Positions 47,532-58,386 of a stretch of DNA of 64,000 bases are shown piece by piece (the stretch's first letter is position 1; every line of letters begins with the position of its first letter). The notes beneath the pieces were generated by a model. That model was not told where the DNA came from and made no database searches. It worked only from the letters and a program-made list of their open reading frames with translations. The position numbers and the translations under genes are program-made. Origin of the DNA: Moraxella canis (GTDB lineage: Bacteria; Pseudomonadota; Gammaproteobacteria; Pseudomonadales; Moraxellaceae); NCBI RefSeq assembly GCF_002014965.1, contig NZ_MUXT01000001.1, positions 38,127-102,126 on the forward strand, given 5' to 3'.

Positions 47532-48056
47532 ATGAGTGAGGCTAATTTTTTTGGTTTATTTGGATTGCCTATCGAATTTGATATTGATAAAAACGCCTTA
47601 AAATCAGCATTATTATCACTACAAAAACAGCATCATCCCGATCGCGTAGATACCAATAAGACCAGTACTAACCAAGCTTCACTCATCAATCACGCTTATC
47701 AAATTCTCTTTCATGACGACAGCCGAGCGGCGTATATGCTTGAGCTGTCCGATCAGACGGTGGATCTGTCACAATCCATTGATGATTGGGATTTTTTGGA
47801 TGAGATGATGGACTTGCGCATTCGCTTGGATGCAACAAATGACAGATCGGCTTTGGATCAAATCTCAAGTCAAGTTCAGGTACTGAGCAAAGATCAATCC
47901 GCAAGATTTGTACAAAATTATCAAAATCAAGCCTGGGCAGAAGCCATGGATGCGACGCGTAAGCTTCAATTCCTTGGTAAGCTATTGGTCGATGTCGACG
48001 CTAAAGTCACCGACTCATTATCTCAAAGTAATGATGACGATGATTTGTATGTATAG
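47532..48056 (+). CDS. hscB: Co-chaperone HscB
   Basis: J-domain co-chaperone that brings IscU to HscA, 174 residues. The HPD motif is QKQHHPDRVD (H35 to D37), and the C-terminal helical bundle contains the IscU-contact region. The ATG at 47532 is 6 bases after GGAG; ATG 47529 is only 3 bases away and an upstream reading runs inside iscA. The acidic tail (SNDDDDLYV) is unusual but harmless. Confidence 0.94.
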   Translation: MSEANFFGLFGLPIEFDIDKNALKSALLSLQKQHHPDRVDTNKTSTNQASLINHAYQILFHDDSRAAYMLELSDQTVDLSQSIDDWDFLDEMMDLRIRLDATNDRSALDQISSQVQVLSKDQSARFVQNYQNQAWAEAMDATRKLQFLGKLLVDVDAKVTDSLSQSNDDDDLYV

Positions 48057-48115
48057 TCAGACCGCTTTTATCAAACTTTTGGCGTAGCAGGATTTTAAAA
48101 GCTTAGTAATTACCG

Positions 48116-48165
48116 TATAATGCACACATTTTAAGTGACTTTTAGGCTAATGCCGAATCACTTAA
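48116..48165 (+). promoter_or_regulatory. -10-like element and 8-bp inverted repeat before hscA
   Basis: In the 150-base gap before hscA, TATAAT (48116-48121) is followed by TTAAGTGA (48131-48138) and TCACTTAA (48158-48165), with an inner GGC-TAAT-GCC hairpin. It may be an internal promoter with a structured leader, or a site that alters hscA levels. Confidence 0.4.
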
Positions 48166-48206
48166 GCTCTTATTTTTAGCCATATTAGCCAGTATAAGAA
48201 TTCATC

Positions 48207-50066
48207 ATGTCTTTATTACAAATCAGCGAACCCAATCAAAGCAAAAACCCCCACCAGCACCGTTATGCCCTTGGCATTGATTTGGGCACAACACATTCTT
48301 TGGTGGCGGTCGTGCGCTCAGGTCGCGCCAATGCCCTGCCCTTTGGCGATTCGCCACTGCTACCTTCCGTGGTTTATTATGGCAATAAAAGCAGCGTGCC
48401 TGTGGTGGGTAATGCTGCCTTGGCTTATGCTGATGATTTGAAAAATACCATCATCTCCGCCAAGCGCTTTATGGGGCGTGCTAAGTCTGACATTAAATTT
48501 TCTCATCCTTATACGCTTGCTGGTAATGACAAGACCATGCCGGCGTTCGTGACCGCTCAAGGTGAAAAATCACCTGTGGAAACTTCAGCGCATATCCTAA
48601 AACACCTAAAAAATCATGCCGCTGCCGCTCTGCCACCCGACAGCATCCAAGGTGCGGTCATTACAGTACCTGCCTATTTTGATGATGCACAGCGTACCGC
48701 CACCAAGGATGCCGCCACCGCTGCAGGCTTGACCGTGCTCCGCTTGCTCAATGAACCCACCGCTGCAGCGATTGCTTACGGGATCGATAAAAACACCGCT
48801 CAAGGCAACTATTTGGTCTATGACCTTGGTGGTGGGACTTTTGATGTATCACTCCTTCGCTTGTCCGATGGCGTTTTTGAAGTGCTTGCCACAGGCGGCA
48901 ACTCGGCACTTGGTGGTGATGATATTGACCGTCTAATCGCGAACTGGCTGATCAAAACCGCCAATCTCAATCCAGCGGACATCGATCATTCAGAAAAATC
49001 TCGTTTAGCAAAACTTGCCAAAACCTATAAACAAGCTTTAAGTGAGCAAGATAGCGTTTTGATTGAGCTTAATATTGCCAATACGCCAGTATCAGTTAGT
49101 TTGGATAATGCCACTTTAAGCCAGATCATCGAGCCTGTGATTCGTCGCACCCTGCAGTCTTGTGAGCAGGTGATGCTAGACGCCAAAGTGGATAAATCCG
49201 CCTTAAATGACATCATTTTAGTGGGCGGCTCCACACGCATGCCTGTGATACGAGACGCTGTGGAGGCGCATTTTGGGCGTGTGCCTTTGTGCAGCATCAA
49301 TCCAGATGAAGTCGTGGCGATCGGAGCTAGTATCGCTGCCGATCAGCTGATCAACCAATCCAAAGATGCCCTGCTATTATTAGATGTCACGCCGCTGTCA
49401 CTTGGTATTGAGACCATGGGCGGACTGGTGGAAGTGATCATTCCGCGTAACACGCCCATTCCTGTGACTCGCCGTCAAGTTTTTACCACACATCAAGATG
49501 GTCAGACGGGTATGATCATCCAAGTGGTGCAAGGTGAGCGTGATACGGTAGCGGATTGCCGAGGATTGGCACGCTTTGAGCTACATGGCATTCCGCCGAT
49601 GAAGGCAGGCTTGGCGCGCGTTGAGGTAACCTACGCCATCGATGCCAATGGACAATTGACCGTGTCTGCCCGCGAGACCACAACCGATATCGTCAGCCAA
49701 ATCCAGGTCAGTCCAAGCTACGGTCTGTCTGAAGAGCAACAAGAGCAGCTTTTGCAAGCAGGTTTCATTCATGCCGCTGAAGACAAAGCCGCTCGTATGC
49801 TGATCGAAACCAAAGTCGAAGCCGAAAGAGAGCTGCTTGCTCTGCAATCAGCCTTGGCTGAATTTGCCGATCTGCTGAGCGATGAAGACCAAGCCAATTT
49901 GCGCCATCACATGCAAGCGACGACAGATGCCCTTACCACTGATGACAAAGCAGTCATTGATCAAGCCATCAAAGCCTTGAAGGTGCATAGCGACCATTTC
50001 GCCAGTGTGATCATGGATAAAAATGTCAAAGATGCCCTTGCTGGCACACGCACCAGCGATTGGTAA
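48207..50066 (+). CDS. hscA: Fe-S assembly chaperone HscA
   Basis: Specialised Hsp70 that releases clusters from IscU, 619 residues. The ATPase domain has GIDLGTTHSLVAVVRSG and VYDLGGGTFDVSLLRLSDG; the substrate-binding domain follows LDVTPLSLGIETMGG. Its length and the absence of an EEVD-like tail agree with HscA rather than DnaK. It follows hscB after 150 bases and is followed by fdx 54 bases later. Confidence 0.97.
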   Translation: MSLLQISEPNQSKNPHQHRYALGIDLGTTHSLVAVVRSGRANALPFGDSPLLPSVVYYGNKSSVPVVGNAALAYADDLKNTIISAKRFMGRAKSDIKFSHPYTLAGNDKTMPAFVTAQGEKSPVETSAHILKHLKNHAAAALPPDSIQGAVITVPAYFDDAQRTATKDAATAAGLTVLRLLNEPTAAAIAYGIDKNTAQGNYLVYDLGGGTFDVSLLRLSDGVFEVLATGGNSALGGDDIDRLIANWLIKTANLNPADIDHSEKSRLAKLAKTYKQALSEQDSVLIELNIANTPVSVSLDNATLSQIIEPVIRRTLQSCEQVMLDAKVDKSALNDIILVGGSTRMPVIRDAVEAHFGRVPLCSINPDEVVAIGASIAADQLINQSKDALLLLDVTPLSLGIETMGGLVEVIIPRNTPIPVTRRQVFTTHQDGQTGMIIQVVQGERDTVADCRGLARFELHGIPPMKAGLARVEVTYAIDANGQLTVSARETTTDIVSQIQVSPSYGLSEEQQEQLLQAGFIHAAEDKAARMLIETKVEAERELLALQSALAEFADLLSDEDQANLRHHMQATTDALTTDDKAVIDQAIKALKVHSDHFASVIMDKNVKDALAGTRTSDW

Positions 50067-50120
50067 GTGATCGTTGATTTGATTCATTTTAAAATTTTAA
50101 TGCATTAATAAGAGAAACTC

Positions 50121-50459
50121 ATGACCGTTGTAACCATTTTACCGCATCACGAAATCTGCCCAGAAGGCACAACCATTGAAGTTAATCCCGGCGAAAATCT
50201 GTGTGAAGCCATGCTTGATCGCGGCATTAAAATTGAACACGCCTGCGACATGTCCAAAGCATGCACCACTTGCCACGTCGTCGTCCGCCAAGGCTTTGAT
50301 AGCCTAGAGGAGATGGACGACATCGAAGGCGACTTATTAGATCGCGCTTGGGGGCTTGAGCCAGATTCACGCCTATCTTGCCAATGCATCGTTGCTAATG
50401 AAGATTTAGTCATCGAAATCCCAAAGTACACTCTAAACCACGCCAAAGAAAACCATTAA
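50121..50459 (+). CDS. fdx: ISC-type [2Fe-2S] ferredoxin
   Basis: A 112-residue adrenodoxin-type ferredoxin that supplies electrons for cluster assembly. The four ligand cysteines are C42, C48, C51 (ACDMSKACTTCHVV) and C87 in LSCQCIV, the E. coli Fdx pattern. An AGAGAAACTC ribosome site is weak. It is the last gene of the isc operon here; no iscX is recognised after it. Confidence 0.97.
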   Translation: MTVVTILPHHEICPEGTTIEVNPGENLCEAMLDRGIKIEHACDMSKACTTCHVVVRQGFDSLEEMDDIEGDLLDRAWGLEPDSRLSCQCIVANEDLVIEIPKYTLNHAKENH

Positions 50460-50472
50460 CTATCTATAAATC

Positions 50473-50499
50473 GCCTGCAAATTTACAGCAGGCTTTTTA
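50473..50499 (+). terminator. Terminator of the isc operon
   Basis: GCCTGC (50473-50478) and GCAGGC (50488-50493) form a 6-bp stem with a 9-base loop, followed by TTTTT. Confidence 0.8.
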
Positions 50500-50612
50500 T
50501 TGCATCACAAATGGACATCAAGCCCATCTTATGATTTGGCGGATGCTTTATTGCCAAATGGTGCGTTTTGGTTTATTAAAACCCATAAACTTAAGCATTT
50601 GAAATTTATTCA

Positions 50613-50621
50613 TGTTAAAAT
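50613..50621 (+). promoter_or_regulatory. Extended -10 promoter of ygiQ
   Basis: TGTTAAAAT lies 34 bases before the ygiQ ATG; TTGAAA some 9 bases upstream of it is too close to act as a -35. Confidence 0.45.
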
Positions 50622-50654
50622 GAGAAATTTTCAAGTAAAAATTTTGGGTTAGTC

Positions 50655-52976
50655 ATGTCCACCGCCTACAAACACCGCCAAACCGCCAAGAATATTTTAG
50701 ATTATGACAAATATTGGGCGTCTTGCTTTGAACCTGCGCCATTTTTACCGATGAGCCGAGAAGAAATGGACATGCTCGGCTGGGACAGCTGTGATTTTAT
50801 TTTGGTGTGCGGTGATGCTTATATCGATCATCCATCGTTTTGTTCAGGCGTGATTGGACGCACCCTTGAAGCCCAAGGCTTTCGCGTCGGCATCATCGCT
50901 CAGCCAGACTGGACATCACCAGACGCTTTTCGAGTGCTTGGTAAGCCTAACATTGCCTTTGGGGTCACAGCGGGCAATATGGATTCGATGATCAACCGTT
51001 ATACCGCCGATCGTAAAATCCGCTCCGATGATGCGTATTCGCCAAATAATGAGCCTAATAAGCGACCTGATCGCGCAGCAACAGTGTATTGTCAGCGTTG
51101 CCGCGAGGCTTATTCAGATGTACCGATCATTCTTGGCGGTATTGAGGGCAGCCTAAGGCGGATTGCGCATTATGACTATTGGTCAGACAAAGTGCGCCGC
51201 TCGGTGCTGATGGATGCTAAGCCTGATCTTTTGGTGTATGGCAACGGTGAGCGCGCTTTGATCGAAATCATGCATCGCTTAGCACGAGGCGAATCCATCA
51301 AGAACATCGTCGATGTGCGAGGCACAGCGTTTATTTTAAATAAATCCAATCGCCATCTAAAAGCAAATTTTATAGAAATCGCCAGCAATGATGTCGATAG
51401 CATCGGTCGCGTCGATCCTATCATCAATCCTTATGTGATGACTGAAGATGTCGCCGATTGCGACATCGAAAAACAAAAATCCCCTCAGTACACCAATTTT
51501 AATAAAGACATTGTCAAGGATATCATCGTCAAAGCAGGCGATGATCTGCCCGATGACACACAGGTGGTTCAATTACAATCCTCCAAAGCCATCAAGCATA
51601 AGCTGCCGCCACGCGAGCTTTCAGTGATTCGTATGCCGTCGTTTGAAGAAGTTGCCAACGATCGCGTTCTTTATGCGCATGCTAACCGTATTTTGCATCT
51701 TGAGACCAATCCTGGTAATGCCCGAGCGCTTGTACAGCGCCACGGCGATCGCGATGTTTGGCTAAATCCGCCTGCGCTGCCATTATCCACCGAAGAGCTA
51801 GACGCCGTTTTTGATCTGCCTTACGCGCGCCTGCCTCATCCAAGCTACGGCGACGCGCGCTTTCCTGCTTTTGATATGATTAAGTTTTCGGTGAATATCA
51901 TGCGCGGCTGCTTTGGCGGCTGTACATTTTGCTCAATCACCGAGCACGAAGGACGCATTATCCAAAATCGCTCCGAAGAATCCATCTTAAGAGAAATTGA
52001 AACTATCCGTGATACTGCGCCCAATTTTACAGGCATCATCTCTGATCTTGGCGGTCCGACTGCCAATATGTATCGCCTGCACTGTAAAGATCCTGAGATT
52101 GAGCGTAATTGCCGCAAGCCATCTTGTGTCTTCCCTGGTGTCTGCCAAAATCTGCACACCGACCATGCGCCGCTCACTCAGCTGTATCGCAAGGCACGCC
52201 AACTCCCAGGCGTCAAAAAAATTCTCATCAGCTCAGGTCTACGCTACGATTTGGCAGTCTTAAGTCCTGAATATGTCAAGGAACTGGTAACGCATCATGT
52301 TGGCGGCTATTTGAAGATCGCCCCCGAACACACCGAAGCTGCGCCTTTATCCAAAATGATGAAGCCTGGCATTGGCACGTATGATCGCTTTAAGCAGATG
52401 TTTGAGCGCTACAGTCGTGAAGCAGGCAAAGAGCAGTATTTGATTCCCTATTTTATCGCAGCCCATCCTGGCACCAGTGACTATGATATGATAAATTTGG
52501 CAATTTGGCTGAAGAAAAACGGCTTTCGAGCGGATCAAGTACAAACCTTTTATCCATCGCCCATGGCGACAGCCACAGCGATGTATTATAGCGAGAAAAA
52601 TCCGTTATCTAAGGTAGCGCGTCACTGTGAAGATGTTGATATCGTCAAAGGTGAAAAGCGCCGCCGCCTACATAAGGCATTTTTGCGTTATCACGATCCC
52701 AATAATTGGGAGCTACTTCGCCAAGCCTTAAAAGACATGGGGCGCAGTGATTTGATCGGTAATTCCAAACGCCATCTCATCCCGACTTATCAGCCAGTAG
52801 GCACTGGCGGTAATTATACGTCAGCGCGTAAGAAAAACTCATCTCAGCAAGGCGACAGCATCAAAAGACGCACCCAAAAGCCTCAGGCTCATCACACCAA
52901 TAAACCGTCTGGGCAGCCCAAAAAGGGGCAAGTGCTTAGCCAGCATACAGGTTTACCCCCACGCCGACATAAATAA
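50655..52976 (+). CDS. ygiQ: YgiQ family radical SAM protein
   Basis: A 773-residue radical SAM enzyme of unknown substrate. The [4Fe-4S]/SAM motif is CFGGCTFC (central, CxxxCxxC), with the YgiQ N-terminal half containing [17 protein letters not shown] and [16 protein letters not shown]. The C-terminal 60 residues are basic and Gln-, Pro- and Lys-rich. It is a single gene. The reaction has not been established for the family to my knowledge. Confidence 0.94.
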   Translation: MSTAYKHRQTAKNILDYDKYWASCFEPAPFLPMSREEMDMLGWDSCDFILVCGDAYIDHPSFCSGVIGRTLEAQGFRVGIIAQPDWTSPDAFRVLGKPNIAFGVTAGNMDSMINRYTADRKIRSDDAYSPNNEPNKRPDRAATVYCQRCREAYSDVPIILGGIEGSLRRIAHYDYWSDKVRRSVLMDAKPDLLVYGNGERALIEIMHRLARGESIKNIVDVRGTAFILNKSNRHLKANFIEIASNDVDSIGRVDPIINPYVMTEDVADCDIEKQKSPQYTNFNKDIVKDIIVKAGDDLPDDTQVVQLQSSKAIKHKLPPRELSVIRMPSFEEVANDRVLYAHANRILHLETNPGNARALVQRHGDRDVWLNPPALPLSTEELDAVFDLPYARLPHPSYGDARFPAFDMIKFSVNIMRGCFGGCTFCSITEHEGRIIQNRSEESILREIETIRDTAPNFTGIISDLGGPTANMYRLHCKDPEIERNCRKPSCVFPGVCQNLHTDHAPLTQLYRKARQLPGVKKILISSGLRYDLAVLSPEYVKELVTHHVGGYLKIAPEHTEAAPLSKMMKPGIGTYDRFKQMFERYSREAGKEQYLIPYFIAAHPGTSDYDMINLAIWLKKNGFRADQVQTFYPSPMATATAMYYSEKNPLSKVARHCEDVDIVKGEKRRRLHKAFLRYHDPNNWELLRQALKDMGRSDLIGNSKRHLIPTYQPVGTGGNYTSARKKNSSQQGDSIKRRTQKPQAHHTNKPSGQPKKGQVLSQHTGLPPRRHK

Positions 52977-52980
52977 CATA

Positions 52981-53016
52981 AAAATCACTCATCAGTTACC
53001 TGATGAGTGATTTTTT
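52981..53016 (+). terminator. Terminator of ygiQ
   Basis: AAAATCACTCATCAG (52981-52995) and CTGATGAGTGATTTT (53000-53014) form a perfect 15-bp stem with a 4-base loop and a T-run, shared with the convergent gene at 53052. Confidence 0.92.
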
Positions 53017-53051
53017 ATGAATGGTTTTTGACCAAAAAGATACTTAAAAAG

Positions 53052-53402
53052 CTAAGACATATAGCCCATGATGCGCAAGTTTTCTTTAGCGTCGTCAGGC
53101 AGTTTGTCTAACATGGCGGCTTTGAGTGCGTCATCACCCTTTTCTAATACTAAACTGATCAAAGGCAGCACATCAAAGGGTAAGTTTTCGGCAGTCTGTG
53201 CAAAATCAACCAAATAACTGGCACCGATCACATCTTCATCAGCCATCACGCGATTATACACCACTTGCCAAGACAGCTCGCCTGCGCCGCCATGTTGTAA
53301 TATCAGATGGATGGCTTGCAGTGCAGTGTTTGGCGTCTCACAAATTGTCAAAATCTGCTCAGAAACTTGCTTGATGGCTTGTACTTTTGTTTGATTTGTC
53401 AT
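53052..53402 (-). CDS. Conserved hypothetical helical protein
   Basis: A 116-residue soluble protein, all-helical in prediction, that I do not recognise. Segments such as LQAIHLILQHGGAGELSW and VLPLISLVLEKGDDALKAA look like short helical repeats. The ATG at 53402 has GGGGA 6 bases upstream. The gene stands alone between ygiQ (convergent) and ggt (same strand). No link to a process can be drawn from sequence. Confidence 0.65.
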   Translation of the reverse strand: MTNQTKVQAIKQVSEQILTICETPNTALQAIHLILQHGGAGELSWQVVYNRVMADEDVIGASYLVDFAQTAENLPFDVLPLISLVLEKGDDALKAAMLDKLPDDAKENLRIMGYMS

Positions 53403-53465
53403 AATTTTCCCCATGTTTGATTAGTTACTTAATGAGGTCAAATTCACAAAATACAAGCCTAGTCC

Positions 53466-55241
53466 CTAATCGCCCATCACTCGACCTTCTCGGCGTGGAT
53501 CGGCGCCGCCCACCAGTCTGCTTGGCTCTATAACGATGGCTTGAACGCCAGAATTAAGCTCACGCACCTCAGTCTTATAGCCCAAGTCAGTTAAGGCTTG
53601 TTGCCACTCGGTGGCAGCTGTGCCTGCTTCTAGCTCATAGCTACCAAAGCGGTTTAATAAATTGGGTGCACTGATGGCATCTTGGATGGGCATATTCCAG
53701 TCACTATGCGCCACGATCGTTTTCGCGACATAGCCGATGATTCGACTGCCACCTGGAGATCCAATCGCCATATAAGGTTTGCCTTCTTTGAATACAATGG
53801 TTGGTGCCATTGAAGAGCGTGGTCGCTTACCAGGCTCAACACGATTGGCAACCTGTCTGCCCTGCTGTGTCGGCTCAAAACTAAAGTCCGTCAGCTCATT
53901 ATTGAGCAGATAACCATTTGCCATCAAGGTTGAGCCGAACGCATTTTCTATAGAAGTCGTCATAGACAGCACATTCCCTGCCTTATCCACAATTGAAATA
54001 TGACTGGTGGAAGGCAGCTCAATCGCTTTTGCAGACACCCATTCACGAATAAAATCACCTGCAGATACGCTGGGCAGCGCTTTATCCGACTGCTCAAGCA
54101 GCTGGCTACGCTGTTTTAGGTAGTCTTTGGAAATCAGCTGGTGAGTCGGTACAGGTACAAAATCAGGATCGCCCAAATAGACATCACGATCAGCAAAGGC
54201 AAGCCTAGAGGCATCACCCAAGCGGCGCAAGCCTTCGGCGTCATATCCCACTTGGTTGGGCGAAAATTCATTTAAAATACCCAAAATCTGACCCACCGCA
54301 ATCCCGCCTGAGCTCGGCGCACCCATGCCGCATACTTCATAAACACGATAAGTCACACAAACGGGCGGACGCTCTACCACTTGATAATCAGACAAATCTT
54401 GTAAGGATAATTGACCTGGGTTATCCTTAGCGTTTTGGACAGCCGACACGATATTTTGGGCGTATTTGCCCGTGTGTAGAGCTTTTGCACCTTGGGTTGC
54501 CAATGCCTGAACACTGTCAGCAAAATCTGGATTTTTTAGTAAACTGCCTGCTTTTAGCGGCATACCATTTGGCAAAAAATAAGCAGCGGTTTCTGGATAG
54601 CGGGACAAATATTGCTGATTTTGCTCAACTGAAATGGCAAGCCTTGGCGACACCTCAAAGCCTTGCTTTGCCAAATTGATCGGTGTGTCAAATAGCGCTT
54701 TCCAGGGCAATACGCCATAGCGCTGATGCACTGCCTCCATCAGCTTAGGGATGGCAGGCGTCCCAACCGAGCGACCGCCCACCACCGCTTCCATAAATTT
54801 CAATGGCTGACCTTCTTTATCCAAAAACAGCTCTGGCGTCACGCGCATCGGTGCCGTCTCACGCCCATCAAAGGTGGTCAACGTTTTGGCGCTATTATCC
54901 CAATACAGCACAAATGCACCGCCGCCCAAGCCTGACGATTGTGGCTCCACCAAGCTTAGCGTGGTCTGCACTGCTACCATCGCATCTGCAGCACTGCCGC
55001 CTTGCTTTAAGATATCATAGCCTGCTTGCGTTGCCAGTGGATTGGCTGACGCCACCATAAAATCACTGGCAATCACCTGTCTTTGTTCGGTCAGCCCTGT
55101 TGCGCGCTCAGGGGCGTGAGCGTCAGCGCCTACGATGCCAGTAGGCTGATCATCAGTCTTTGCCTGATTGCCACCGATGGCTTGGCACCCCGAGATCGCC
55201 ATAGAGATTGCCAATACGGTCAATAGATAAGTTTTGGTCAT
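53466..55241 (-). CDS. ggt: Gamma-glutamyltransferase, putative lipoprotein
   Basis: A 591-residue N-terminal nucleophile hydrolase that cleaves glutathione and other gamma-glutamyl compounds in the periplasm. It matures by self-cleavage before the nucleophilic threonine in STSHISIVDKAG. Family blocks are GGSAADAMVAVQ, SSGLGGGAFVLYW and the C-terminal GSPGGSRIIGYV. The signal peptide ends AISGC, a lipobox, so the protein is probably lipid-anchored at Cys-18 or thereabouts rather than free. AAGGAG stands 5 bases before the ATG at 55241. It is a single gene. Confidence 0.93.
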   Translation of the reverse strand: MTKTYLLTVLAISMAISGCQAIGGNQAKTDDQPTGIVGADAHAPERATGLTEQRQVIASDFMVASANPLATQAGYDILKQGGSAADAMVAVQTTLSLVEPQSSGLGGGAFVLYWDNSAKTLTTFDGRETAPMRVTPELFLDKEGQPLKFMEAVVGGRSVGTPAIPKLMEAVHQRYGVLPWKALFDTPINLAKQGFEVSPRLAISVEQNQQYLSRYPETAAYFLPNGMPLKAGSLLKNPDFADSVQALATQGAKALHTGKYAQNIVSAVQNAKDNPGQLSLQDLSDYQVVERPPVCVTYRVYEVCGMGAPSSGGIAVGQILGILNEFSPNQVGYDAEGLRRLGDASRLAFADRDVYLGDPDFVPVPTHQLISKDYLKQRSQLLEQSDKALPSVSAGDFIREWVSAKAIELPSTSHISIVDKAGNVLSMTTSIENAFGSTLMANGYLLNNELTDFSFEPTQQGRQVANRVEPGKRPRSSMAPTIVFKEGKPYMAIGSPGGSRIIGYVAKTIVAHSDWNMPIQDAISAPNLLNRFGSYELEAGTAATEWQQALTDLGYKTEVRELNSGVQAIVIEPSRLVGGADPRREGRVMGD

Positions 55242-55326
55242 ACGCACTCCTTCGCTTTAGTTGATTGATCTTAAAAAAGTGTGCTTGTCATTGTAGATAA
55301 TACCAGTCAACAATTCAATCTAATTT

Positions 55327-55359
55327 AAAAAACGACCGCCAATTTTATCAGCGGTCGTT
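55327..55359 (-). terminator. Terminator of grxD
   Basis: AACGACCGC (55331-55339) and GCGGTCGTT (55351-55359) form a 9-bp stem; on the minus strand a T-run (A-run 55327-55332 on the plus strand) follows. Confidence 0.82.
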
Positions 55360-55378
55360 CATGAGCATGCTTCAGTCA

Positions 55379-55714
55379 TCAGACTTCTGGGCTGTGCTCT
55401 TCGATCAGTGGCTTAAGCTCGCCAGCTTGATACATCTGTAAAATGATGTCGCTACCGCCGATCAGCTCGCCATTCACCCAAAGCTGTGGGAAAGTTGGCC
55501 AATTTGCGATCAGTGGCAAAGTTGAGCGAATTTCAGGATTTTCCAAAATATTCACAAATGCAAATGGGCGACCAATTTGTGTCAGCACTTCCACCGCGCG
55601 CGCCGAAAAGCCACACTGTGGAAACTGCGGCGTACCTTTCATGTATAACAAAACGGCATGATCTTTGATTTGATTTTCGATCAGTGTTTTAATTTCTGGA
55701 TTGATCTGAGTCAT
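55379..55714 (-). CDS. grxD: Monothiol glutaredoxin
   Basis: A 111-residue CGFS-type glutaredoxin of the Grx4 family, which binds a [2Fe-2S] cluster with glutathione and takes part in cluster transfer. The active site is QCGFSARA (C34). LYMKGTPQFPQCGFS and the IGGSDIILQMYQAGEL segment are the family blocks. It is a single gene with its own terminator. Confidence 0.95.
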   Translation of the reverse strand: MTQINPEIKTLIENQIKDHAVLLYMKGTPQFPQCGFSARAVEVLTQIGRPFAFVNILENPEIRSTLPLIANWPTFPQLWVNGELIGGSDIILQMYQAGELKPLIEEHSPEV

Positions 55715-55749
55715 AATTTCTCCAAATGATTTGATAAGCGATTGTCTGA

Positions 55750-56334
55750 TTATACGCTATTTTCAAGATTTTGCCAAAATTTATCACTCAAAATCAGTTG
55801 GCTATTCATGACGGTGGCAAATTCACCATGTAAATTGGCAAGGCTAATCTGATGCACTGTCTGGCTGTCATACTGCCTGCCATCAAAACCCACCCTATCA
55901 AAAGTCGCCGTTGCATCTTCGACCACCACTACCTCAAACCCTAAATTGCCCGCCATTCTTGCCGTTGTAGAGACGCAATGATTCGTAGTCAGCCCCACCA
56001 GCACCAGTTGGGAGATGTGATTATCGGTTAATAATTGATGAAAATTGGTGCCAATAAATGCAGAATTAACCGTTTTTTCAATGACAATTTCATCGGCTAA
56101 TGGCGCAGTCAATGGTTTGAACTGATTGCCTGAATGGCTGGGGTGTAACGCAGAGTCGGGATTCGTGGAATTATGGCGGATATGAAAAATCGGCAGATCA
56201 TAGTTGCGCCACTGCTTTAAAAGCTGATGACACACCTTTTCGCAGTCAGGATTATTACGATTGCCGCCCCAACGGCTCGCGTCATCAAAACCAAGCTGCA
56301 AATCTATTAAAACAAGTGCCGTATTTTTATTCAT
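55750..56334 (-). CDS. Isochorismatase-family cysteine hydrolase
   Basis: A 194-residue hydrolase. The catalytic triad comprises the aspartate in VLIDLQLGF, the lysine in EIVIEKTVNSAF and the cysteine in LTTNHCVSTTARM. The family includes nicotinamidases, ureidoacrylate hydrolases and isochorismatases, and the substrate cannot be fixed. The ATG at 56334 overlaps the ispF stop by 8 bases, so it is translated with ispF; a GTG three codons upstream is the alternative. Confidence 0.88.
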   Translation of the reverse strand: MNKNTALVLIDLQLGFDDASRWGGNRNNPDCEKVCHQLLKQWRNYDLPIFHIRHNSTNPDSALHPSHSGNQFKPLTAPLADEIVIEKTVNSAFIGTNFHQLLTDNHISQLVLVGLTTNHCVSTTARMAGNLGFEVVVVEDATATFDRVGFDGRQYDSQTVHQISLANLHGEFATVMNSQLILSDKFWQNLENSV

Positions 56335-56818
56335 GATTGGCACTCACTTTTTGTAGAAGCACCACACTGCTGGCAAAAATCCCCTCACCGCGCCCCAAAT
56401 AACCCATTTTCTCATTAGTCGTGGCTTTGATGCTGATACAGTCCACATCAACATCCAAAACGCCTGCGATGCATTCACGCATGGCAAGATTATGCGGTGA
56501 TAGTTTTGGTAATTCACAAATCACCGTCATATCAGCATTGACAAGCTCATACCCTTTTGATTTGACCAGCTCATACACATGCTGAAGCAGCACTTTACTG
56601 TCCGCACCTTTATACGCATCATCGGTATCAGGAAAATGCTGTCCAATATCCCCAAGCGCCAACGCCCCAAGCAGTGCATCTGATAAGGCATGTAAAAGCA
56701 CATCGCCATCAGAGTGCGCCTTGATGCCGTGCGTGTGCGCTACCTGTATGCCACCAAGCGTCACAAAATCACCGTCTGTAAATGCGTGTACATCCAACCC
56801 TTGACCAATTCTTAGCAT
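56327..56818 (-). CDS. ispF: 2-C-methyl-D-erythritol 2,4-cyclodiphosphate synthase
   Basis: A 163-residue enzyme of the non-mevalonate isoprenoid pathway. Zinc ligands are D9 and H11 (GLDVHAF) and the histidine in KAHSDGDVLLHALSDALLG. The signature SIKATTNEKMGYLGRGEGI is present. The ATG at 56818 with AAAGG 5 bases upstream is preferred; a longer reading adds 11 residues. The isochorismatase-family gene overlaps its end. The gene is divergent from mnmA. Confidence 0.96.
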   Translation of the reverse strand: MLRIGQGLDVHAFTDGDFVTLGGIQVAHTHGIKAHSDGDVLLHALSDALLGALALGDIGQHFPDTDDAYKGADSKVLLQHVYELVKSKGYELVNADMTVICELPKLSPHNLAMRECIAGVLDVDVDCISIKATTNEKMGYLGRGEGIFASSVVLLQKVSANHE

Positions 56819-56867
56819 AAAAACCTTTGAGTTACCATTGAAATTCACCAATTATAGCACAAATAAA

Positions 56868-56876
56868 TGTTATAAT
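56868..56876 (+). promoter_or_regulatory. Extended -10 promoter of mnmA
   Basis: TGTTATAAT, 95 bases before the mnmA ATG, no clear -35. Confidence 0.45.
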
Positions 56877-56922
56877 AATGCAAAGCTTTGGCAGTCAAAT
56901 TTGCCATTTTTGATCATTTTAG

Positions 56923-58131
<1,209 letters not shown>

Positions 58132-58149
58132 GTCATTATTGGAGCGTTT

Positions 58150-58362
58150 ATGAACGATAAATTTAATCAAAACCTGCAAAAAATAAGCACAAAAATTAAT
58201 GCCCCACGAGAAGCTTTAATTGAAAAATTAACACAGGGCTTGCACGACAACACCACCTTAACTTTAACTTTGGATGAAATGCAGTTCTTGCATAAAGAGC
58301 TATCAAAAACAGTTTTCGTACCTTTACTGGAATTGGAAGATATTGCCAAAATGTCAAAATAA
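58150..58362 (+). CDS. Small hypothetical protein
   Basis: A 70-residue hydrophilic helical protein, not recognised. GGAG lies 6 bases before the ATG and the codon use is coding-like. It follows mnmA by 18 bases. A run of alternating Thr and Leu (TTLTLTLDEM) marks the middle. A tail-end partner of mnmA is possible but unproven. The gene at 58387 is convergent. Confidence 0.6.
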   Translation: MNDKFNQNLQKISTKINAPREALIEKLTQGLHDNTTLTLTLDEMQFLHKELSKTVFVPLLELEDIAKMSK

Positions 58363-58386
58363 TTTGGCAGATTCACAGACCATTCA

